DNA of 64,000 nt from an uncultured Cohaesibacter sp. (GTDB lineage: Bacteria > Pseudomonadota > Alphaproteobacteria > Rhizobiales > Cohaesibacteraceae). Position numbers and translations under genes: made by a program. Below are positions 58,812 through 64,000 of the stretch, one piece after another (positions within the stretch are counted from its first letter, which is position 1; each line of letters begins with the position of its first letter). The stretch lies in the NCBI RefSeq assembly GCF_963662805.1, contig NZ_OY759852.1, forward strand, positions 62,001-126,000, read 5' to 3'. Below the pieces are notes generated by a model that saw nothing but the letters and a program-made list of their open reading frames with translations, made no database searches and was not told the origin of the DNA.

Positions 58812-58829
58812 GTTGTCTATCGTGTTTTT
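58812..58829 (+). promoter_or_regulatory. Shared motif GTTGTCTATNNTGTTTT, copy upstream of the DUF1537 kinase
   Basis: The second copy of the motif at 56952-56970, 70 bases before the kinase start, in an AT-rich divergent region. Confidence 0.45.
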
Positions 58830-58899
58830 TGTGATAAATATCAAGTATCAGATGCGCTCAAGCGCAACCAAGCGAGACGTTCAGAGACCCATTCAGATC

Positions 58900-60267
58900 A
58901 TGACAGACACAGGCACCAAGCAAAATCTGCTGCTTTCCTTCTATGGCGACGACTTCACCGGCTCCACCGACGCTCTGGAATCCGTCACCATGGCTGGCAT
59001 CCCCGCAATGCTGTTCCTGTCTCCTCCCTCGCCGGAGGATCTGAAAGCCTACCCACACATCCGGGCCGTTGGCGTCGCTGGCACCAGCCGCAGCCAGACG
59101 CCCGAGTGGATGGATGAGCATCTTTCCGCCAGCTTCAAGGCACTGAAGGCGCTCGACGCCCCCATTTGCCACTACAAGACATGCTCCACCTTTGATTCTG
59201 CTCCCCGGATCGGCAACATCGGCCGCGCCATCGAGATCGGGCATGACATCTTTGGTACCGGCGTCCCTGTCGTGGTCGGCGTCACGCGCCTCAAGCGCTA
59301 TGTGGTCTTTTCCAATCTCTATGCTGCGGCCAGTGTAGCGGGGGACAGCGAGGCTTTCCGCATCGACCGTCATCCGACCATGAGCCGCCACCCCTCCACC
59401 CCGATGACCGAAGCGGACCTGCGCCTGCATCTGGCGCAACAGACGACCCGTCCGATCGGGGCATTCGATTTCCGCCGCATGCTCAGCGATGACGCCTCAA
59501 GCGCCTTTGCCGAGCTGTGCGCCGAGAATGATGCTGTCATTCTTGATACCTTCGACGATGCCACAACCACCAGAACCGGCCAGTTGCTGCATGAACGCAG
59601 CCAGATCGCACCAACCTTCGTTGTCGGCTCGTCAGGGGTCGAATATGCCCTTGCAGACTATCTGACCAAACAGGGTGTCCTGCCCCTCGTTCCTCCTCCG
59701 TCTCACCGCCCCGCAGTTGATCGCATGATTGCCATCTGCGGCAGCTGTTCGCCAACAACCAGCCGCCAGATTGAATGGGCGGAAGCAAATGGCTTTGCCG
59801 TGGTGGCCGTGGATACGGTCGCACTGGTCGAGAAGGGAGAGGAAGAAGAACAAAGGATTGCGAGCAATCTGGTTCGCCTCGCATCCGAGCACAAGGGCGT
59901 CGTCCTGCACACTGCAAAGGGACCGGACGATCCGCAGATCGCCGCAACCCGCCAAGCGCTTGAACGCCGGGGCCTGACCTCGGCCGACAGCTCTCCCGTC
60001 ATGGGAGGCGGCATGGGCCGCGTGCTCAAGCATGCGCTCAAGGAAACCGGCCTCAGCCGCGCTATCCTTGCCGGTGGCGACAGCTCCAGCCATGCGGTTT
60101 CGGCCATGGGTGTCAAGAATATGGACGTCGCAGGCCCCCTGGTGCCGGGCGCCCCACTTTGTCGTGTCCATTCCGCCGATACTGCCATCGACGGCGTTGA
60201 GATTTCCCTGAAAGGCGGCCAAGTTGGAGAAGACAACTTCTTCGGACGCGTAATGAGCGGGAAATAG
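58900..60267 (+). CDS. Four-carbon acid sugar kinase (DUF1537)
   Basis: A 455-aa kinase of the DUF1537 family, which phosphorylates D-threonate, D-erythronate or related acid sugars. The N-terminal LLSFYGDDFTGSTDALES near residues 10-27 is the substrate-domain signature. VGSSGVEYAL near 247-256, the ICGSCSPTTSRQIEWA block near 276-291, and ILAGGDSSSHAVSAMG near 389-404 are the nucleotide-domain motifs. A longer frame to 58639 crosses the promoter region; 58852 is another possible start. Followed three bases later by the DeoR gene. Confidence 0.88.
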   Translation: MTDTGTKQNLLLSFYGDDFTGSTDALESVTMAGIPAMLFLSPPSPEDLKAYPHIRAVGVAGTSRSQTPEWMDEHLSASFKALKALDAPICHYKTCSTFDSAPRIGNIGRAIEIGHDIFGTGVPVVVGVTRLKRYVVFSNLYAAASVAGDSEAFRIDRHPTMSRHPSTPMTEADLRLHLAQQTTRPIGAFDFRRMLSDDASSAFAELCAENDAVILDTFDDATTTRTGQLLHERSQIAPTFVVGSSGVEYALADYLTKQGVLPLVPPPSHRPAVDRMIAICGSCSPTTSRQIEWAEANGFAVVAVDTVALVEKGEEEEQRIASNLVRLASEHKGVVLHTAKGPDDPQIAATRQALERRGLTSADSSPVMGGGMGRVLKHALKETGLSRAILAGGDSSSHAVSAMGVKNMDVAGPLVPGAPLCRVHSADTAIDGVEISLKGGQVGEDNFFGRVMSGK

Positions 60268-60269
60268 CG

Positions 60270-61100
60270 ATGGCAAAATCAAAGAAATCTGACAGTCGAC
60301 AGGATCCGGGCCGAAATGCCGAGCCGGACGAGAAGCAGCCCATGAAGGCTGAAGAGCGACGCCAGAAGATCCTCGATCTGGTGCAGAGCCAGAAGACCGT
60401 GCAGCTTGACCAGCTGGCCAAAACGCTCGGGGTCAGCCGCATGACGGTTCATCGGGATTTCGATCTTCTGGAAAGTCGTGGCCTTCTGCGCAAGGAACGG
60501 GGCGGAGCGACCGCCGAAAGTTCCCTGCTGTTCGAGAGCAACTTCCACTATAGACGTCAGACGGACGAGACCTCGAAAGAAGAGTTGGCGCGGGCCGCAG
60601 CGGAGCTGATCGAGCCGGGCAACGCCATCATGCTTGATGACAGCACGACCACCCTTCTGATGTGCGATCATATCGCGCAAATGGAGAATATCACCGTCAT
60701 CACCAATTCGCTGGCCGTGTGCGAACGGTTGCGCGAAGCGTCAAGCGTCCGCCTGATCGTGACGGGTGGCAACTATTCCGAGACCCATCAGAGCTTCTCC
60801 GGCATCATTTGCGAGCAGGCTCTGAGCCAACTGCGTTCCGACTGGGCGTTTCTGTCCGCCTCCTCTGTCATCGACAATCGCCTGTATCATCAAGATCAGG
60901 AGATTGTCCGAGTAAAGCTGGCACTGATGGCCGCATCAGAACGGAAAGCCCTCCTATTGACCTCAAGAAAATTCAAAACGCGCGCCCTCACCCACTTCGC
61001 CGACCTGTCTGAATTCGACAAGGTTTTCATCGATCGGCATCTGGATGACGCGACAAAACAGAGACTGAATCACTCACGGATTGATTTCGATCTCGTTTAG
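60270..61100 (+). CDS. DeoR/GlpR-family transcriptional repressor
   Basis: A 276-aa regulator with a lysine-rich N-terminal tail of about 25 residues and a DeoR helix-turn-helix (RRQKILDLVQSQKTVQLDQLAKTLGVSRMTVHRDFDLLESRGLL near 31-74). The C-terminal DeoRC sugar-phosphate sensor has LDDSTTTLLMCDHI near 131-144 and LIVTGGNYSETHQSF near 173-187. It sits between the kinase and aldolase genes and probably responds to a phosphorylated intermediate of the pathway. Confidence 0.9.
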   Translation: MAKSKKSDSRQDPGRNAEPDEKQPMKAEERRQKILDLVQSQKTVQLDQLAKTLGVSRMTVHRDFDLLESRGLLRKERGGATAESSLLFESNFHYRRQTDETSKEELARAAAELIEPGNAIMLDDSTTTLLMCDHIAQMENITVITNSLAVCERLREASSVRLIVTGGNYSETHQSFSGIICEQALSQLRSDWAFLSASSVIDNRLYHQDQEIVRVKLALMAASERKALLLTSRKFKTRALTHFADLSEFDKVFIDRHLDDATKQRLNHSRIDFDLV

Positions 61101-61114
61101 CAAGGATAAGAGCA

Positions 61115-61972
61115 ATGCTTCAGAAACTGGGCCAACAAGTTCGCCTATCCCGTATCCTGAACCCGAAGACGCAACGCGGCTTTTGCATCGCCTTTGACCA
61201 CGCTCTGCAGCTGGGCACCTGCAAAGGGATGGATCGTCCCGAACAGATGCTTGACGACATGGCAGAAGCCGGTGTTGACGCGGTTATTCTGCCCCTCGGG
61301 TCGGCGCTGCATTTCGGGCCACAGTTGGTGCAGAATGGCGGCCCTTCGCTCATTCTGAGGCTCGACCAGACAACCATGTGGCGCGAAGGCACTCCGCTCG
61401 CCTATCAGGATGGCTACACCCGTCTCGTCGCCAGCGTTGACGACGCAGTGGCACTCGGCGCCGAAGCAGTGATCACCTATCTCTTCGTTGGGCACAATGA
61501 CCCTGACGTGGAAACCGCGGCCTTCCGTGCGAATTCCGACGTCAACACAGCCGCCCGTCAGCAGGGCATCGTTCATATCATCGAGACGATGGGAGCCCGT
61601 CATGCACTGGCAAAAGACATCAACGATGGCGAGTTCGTCCGCTTCCACTCCCGGATCGGTATGGAAATGGGCGCTGACATCATCAAGACCGACTGGCCGG
61701 GCAGTGCCGAAGCGCTGAAAAAGATCTCCTCAGAGCTGCCAGTGCCGATCATGCTGGCAGGTGGTCCGAAGACCAACAGCGACTACGGCACGCTGCAACT
61801 GGTGTCCGACATAGTCAATGCCGGAGCCGCCGGTATTTTGTTCGGACGCTCGATCTTCCAGTCCGACAACCCGCTGGCGCTGATGAAAGCCTGCCGGTCG
61901 GTCATCCATGACAACCTATCCGTCGACGAAGCAGCAGACCTTGCCAAGCTAAAACTTCCAGTTGCTTCTTGA
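61115..61972 (+). CDS. Class I aldolase (FbaB/DeoC/LsrF-like)
   Basis: A 285-aa TIM barrel. The start RGFCIAFDHALQLGTCKGMDRPEQML near residues 21-46 is typical of the DhnA/FbaB group. The Schiff-base lysine is probably in MGADIIKTDWPGS near 185-197, and the phosphate-binding end is AGGPKTNSD near 212 with GAAGILFGRSIFQS near 240. It ends the kinase-DeoR-aldolase operon. It may cleave or form dihydroxyacetone phosphate-derived sugar phosphates; the exact substrate is unknown. Confidence 0.83.
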   Translation: MLQKLGQQVRLSRILNPKTQRGFCIAFDHALQLGTCKGMDRPEQMLDDMAEAGVDAVILPLGSALHFGPQLVQNGGPSLILRLDQTTMWREGTPLAYQDGYTRLVASVDDAVALGAEAVITYLFVGHNDPDVETAAFRANSDVNTAARQQGIVHIIETMGARHALAKDINDGEFVRFHSRIGMEMGADIIKTDWPGSAEALKKISSELPVPIMLAGGPKTNSDYGTLQLVSDIVNAGAAGILFGRSIFQSDNPLALMKACRSVIHDNLSVDEAADLAKLKLPVAS

Positions 61973-62154
61973 CCTCAGAACGCCGGCGTGTTGGGGGGGC
62001 TGTCCCTCCATCCCCATCCGAGATGCCTCCCGAATGTCCGGCCCCAGCACTCAGAACGGCGCGCTTCTGCCAAGCGCCCTCAAGGAGTGACACCGGACAC
62101 GCGCTCGGCGTTCTGAACCCTTTCCTCCCCGGCACTTTGACGAGAGTGCCATAG
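61973..62154. other. Intergenic region with a long inverted repeat
   Basis: TCAGAACGCCG near 61975 recurs inverted (CGGCGTTCTGA) near 62106, about 120 bases away. No gene is visible in between. The pair could fold the 3' end of the aldolase transcript. Confidence 0.45.
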
Positions 62155-62193
62155 AAAAAGGCCGGAGCTGTCCTTGCAGTCTCCGGCCTTTTT
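62155..62193. terminator. Bidirectional terminator between the aldolase and amidohydrolase genes
   Basis: AAAAAGGCCGGAG and CTCCGGCCTTTTT form a perfect 13-bp stem with poly-A and poly-T flanks, serving the convergent genes. Confidence 0.93.
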
Positions 62194-62222
62194 CGCGTCG
62201 CATGGTCTGAAGATCCTGAGGA

Positions 62223-63395
62223 TCAGGAAGCCGCTCCGAGGCGGTCTCTGACCAGTTGCGCCCAGAAGGATGCGCCCCAGCCGATCACTTCGTCATTGAA
62301 GTCATAGGCGGGATTGTGGAGCTGAGCCGATGGGCCGTTGCCGATGTGGATCATCGCTCCGGGCACATGGTTGAGCATGAAGGCGAAATCCTCGCCGCCA
62401 AGGGTCGGTACCATGTCGAGGCTGACGTTATCCTCACCCGTCACCTTGGCAGCAGCTGCAGCAGCAAAACGGGTCTCTTCGGGATGATTGACCAGCACCG
62501 GATAGCTGCGGTCGTAGTCGAGTTCACCAATACAGCCATGACCGGCCGCGATCTGGGTGATGATGGTCCGGAGGCGTTCCTCGATATGGTCGCGGACGCC
62601 TTCGTCCAGTGTCCGAACTGTGCCAATAAGGCTGATCTGTTCGGGAATCACATTGTGGGTGAAGCCACCTTCGACGGCGCAGAGGGAGACAACATGGGAG
62701 TCGAAGGGGTCAACCCCGCGGGCGCTGAGGCCGTGGATTGCCTGAATGATGCCAGCCAGAGCCGGGAACGGATCGATCGTGTTGTGCGGCTGGGCCGCAT
62801 GGCCACCCCGCCCCTTGATGCGGATGTTGAGCATGTCCACCGCGCCCATGCTGGGGCCCGGGGCCAGCGTGAAGTGACCGACCGGCAAATTGGGCATGTT
62901 GTGCATGCCATAGACCTCGTCGCAGGGGAAGCGGTCGAACATGCCATCCTTGATCATCGCATCGGCGCCAGCGCCACCTTCCTCAGCAGGCTGAAAAATG
63001 ACGATCACCGTTCCGTCAAAAGCGCGGGTCTCGGCCAGATGCTTGGCAGCCCCGAGCAGCATGGTGGTGTGGCCATCGTGGCCGCAGGCATGCATCTTGC
63101 CCGGCGTCTTGGAGGCATAGGGCGCACCGGTGATTTCCTCGATGGGCAAGGCATCCATGTCGGCCCTGAGGCCGATCATACGCCCCGAGGCGTTGGATTT
63201 GCCACGAATGACGCCCACAACGCCGGTCTTGCCAAGGCCCTCGACGACTTCGTCGACACCGGCCTTGCGCAGGGCCTCGGCCACCTTGGCAGCGGTACGG
63301 TTGCACTCGTAGAGCAATTCGGGATTTTCGTGCAGGTCGTGGCGGAATGCGGTCAGCGCCTCGATGTCGCGTGACACCCAATTCTCAATCGCCAT
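62223..63395 (-). CDS. M20-family amidohydrolase (hippurate hydrolase-like)
   Basis: A 390-aa metallo-amidohydrolase that cleaves N-acyl amino acids or similar amides. Zinc-binding elements are HACGHDGHTTMLLGAAKHL near residues 102-120, VIVIFQPAEEGGAGA near 130-144 and the late TLGGEDFAF near 345. RADMDALPIEE near 77-87 is the family's early motif. It starts four bases after the ATC-hydrolase-like gene and forms an operon with it. The neighbour suggests a thiazoline or amino-acid derivative as substrate, but this is not certain. Confidence 0.9.
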   Translation of the reverse strand: MAIENWVSRDIEALTAFRHDLHENPELLYECNRTAAKVAEALRKAGVDEVVEGLGKTGVVGVIRGKSNASGRMIGLRADMDALPIEEITGAPYASKTPGKMHACGHDGHTTMLLGAAKHLAETRAFDGTVIVIFQPAEEGGAGADAMIKDGMFDRFPCDEVYGMHNMPNLPVGHFTLAPGPSMGAVDMLNIRIKGRGGHAAQPHNTIDPFPALAGIIQAIHGLSARGVDPFDSHVVSLCAVEGGFTHNVIPEQISLIGTVRTLDEGVRDHIEERLRTIITQIAAGHGCIGELDYDRSYPVLVNHPEETRFAAAAAAKVTGEDNVSLDMVPTLGGEDFAFMLNHVPGAMIHIGNGPSAQLHNPAYDFNDEVIGWGASFWAQLVRDRLGAAS

Positions 63396-63398
63396 GCC

Positions 63399-63866
63399 TT
63401 ATCCTTTCTTCATCTTGTAGCGGAAATCACAATGGGATGCGCCCTTCATGATCGTCTGGGTCCGGGTCAGTTCGATCTCCGGGTTATAGCCGACGCAGAA
63501 GTCCCCGTCCCTGTTGCAGGACAGAAGATGGCCAATGTCACCGACGCCCATTTCGCGATACATCTCGGCATAGCGACAGCGGGTGACGTTGAATTCCATT
63601 GACTCTTTTTCGGTCTTGATGACGTCCATCTGCAGGGCGTCTTCCTTGGTCCAGTTGGGCAGGATGGCGGCGAAGTCGGACAGGTCGGGAGCGTGGTCAA
63701 GCCCCTCGGCCATGGCCTTGCCCTGCTCGATGGCAGAGCGTGAGCAGGTCTCGCCGATCACGGCCTCGGCCTCTTCGCGGCCTGAGCGCTCCGAGATCAC
63801 ATCGAAAACATGTTTGAGGATCATCGCCTCGATGCGGCGGCGTTCCAGAATGGGTAGGTCCTTCAT
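63399..63866 (-). CDS. L-2-amino-thiazoline-4-carboxylate hydrolase-like protein
   Basis: A 155-aa protein resembling ATC hydrolases (AtcB/TIGR family), which open the thiazoline ring on the way from ATC to cysteine. The C-terminal block MEFNVTRCRYAEMYREMGVGDIGHLLSCNRDGDFCVGYNPEIELTRTQTIMKGASHCDF with its four cysteines is characteristic. The coupled M20 gene could be the second, carbamoyl-hydrolysing enzyme of the same pathway. Many homologues in amidohydrolase clusters act on unknown substrates. Confidence 0.8.
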   Translation of the reverse strand: MKDLPILERRRIEAMILKHVFDVISERSGREEAEAVIGETCSRSAIEQGKAMAEGLDHAPDLSDFAAILPNWTKEDALQMDVIKTEKESMEFNVTRCRYAEMYREMGVGDIGHLLSCNRDGDFCVGYNPEIELTRTQTIMKGASHCDFRYKMKKG

Positions 63867-63891
63867 TGGTCAGCTCTTCCTAGAGTTTGGG

Positions 63892-64000
63892 CTAGAGTTT
63901 GGGCTCCATGCGATCTTTGATCTTGTACAAGATCAGATAGTAGGGCGCGATGGCGCGACCGATGGTGTGGAACGGTAGCGGGTTGGGCTCGGTCGTCGGC
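63892..64000 (-). CDS. C-terminal end of an unidentified protein, 5' end outside window
   Basis: Thirty-five codons before a TAG stop (63892-63894) read PFHTIGRAIAPYYLILYKIKDR before the last MEPKL residues. A hydrophobic PYYLILYKI segment suggests the end of a membrane or transport protein. The family cannot be assigned. It is upstream of and probably in one operon with the ATC-hydrolase-like gene. Confidence 0.5.
   Translation of the reverse strand, partial: PTTEPNPLPFHTIGRAIAPYYLILYKIKDRMEPKL

Noticed and set aside
63880..63903. Tandem 12-bp repeat CTAGAGTTTGGG (two copies)
   Set aside because: It covers the end of the partial gene and its 3' flank; two copies of a short unit are not enough to call a functional repeat.

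Overview
The window is a chromosomal segment of an alphaproteobacterium, most likely Hyphomicrobiales. The housekeeping genes (rlmE next to ppx/gppA, hemH, a PmtA-like methyltransferase, a LOG protein, TRAP and acid-sugar genes) have that character. A marine Cohaesibacter-like genus is possible but is inference only. The dominant content is a nearly complete molybdenum nitrogenase region (about 4.4-38.2 kb). Its gene set and order resemble Azotobacter/Pseudomonas stutzeri rather than classical rhizobia: NifM, NafY-type NifY, nifL-nifA, a NifA without the downstream oxygen-sensing cysteine linker, and a complete rnfABCDGEH operon. Acquisition from a gammaproteobacterium-like donor is the simplest reading.

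Layout: 1-4.06 kb holds a truncated AraC regulator, then xylB and a xylitol dehydrogenase gene, all on the minus strand. 4.45-11.18 kb is a minus-strand operon iscA-nifU-nifS-nifV-cysE(two frameshifts)-TPR gene-nifW-nifZ-nifM. 11.5-16.2 kb is nifE-nifN-nifX-DUF269 gene-CCE_0567 gene-fdxB-thioredoxin-like ferredoxin, closed by a strong terminator. 16.5-23.2 kb is nifH-nifD-nifK-nifT-ferredoxin-nifY-small orf-316-aa orf. Diverging from nifH are a SIR2-like gene and a bacteriohemerythrin. 25.06-29.68 kb is nifB-fdxN-flavodiiron protein-two 2Fe-2S ferredoxins-nifQ. Then come nifL-nifA (minus strand) and, diverging from them, rnfABCDGEH (plus strand).

Six sigma-54 type -24/-12 elements can be read directly (iscA, nifE, nifH, the SIR2-like gene, nifB and rnfA). 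Each has a perfect TGT-N10-ACA NifA site 45-133 bp upstream. The whole region therefore looks like one NifA regulon that covers metallocluster assembly, structural genes, cofactor synthesis, oxygen handling (hemerythrin, flavodiiron protein) and electron supply (Rnf, six ferredoxins). NifL is the odd part: it has only the kinase-like C-terminal half and no PAS sensor domains.

38.3-49.3 kb is ordinary chromosome: methyltransferase, beta-CASP nuclease, LOG protein, a stand-alone DUF2793 gene, adenosine/adenine deaminase, ferrochelatase, GNAT, RlmE and a Ppx/GppA protein with a very long disordered N-terminus. 49.56-53.73 kb is a low-GC insertion bounded by a 25-bp direct repeat of the 5' end of tRNA-Gln(CUG). 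It carries an unknown 529-aa protein, an IS1182-type insertion sequence and five TTTGTAAAAC repeats near its edges. 53.9-62 kb is a four-carbon acid sugar catabolic region: TRAP transporter, VOC protein, PdxA2, DUF1537 kinase, DeoR regulator and aldolase. The window ends with an M20 amidohydrolase, an ATC-hydrolase-like protein and the C-terminus of an unidentified protein.
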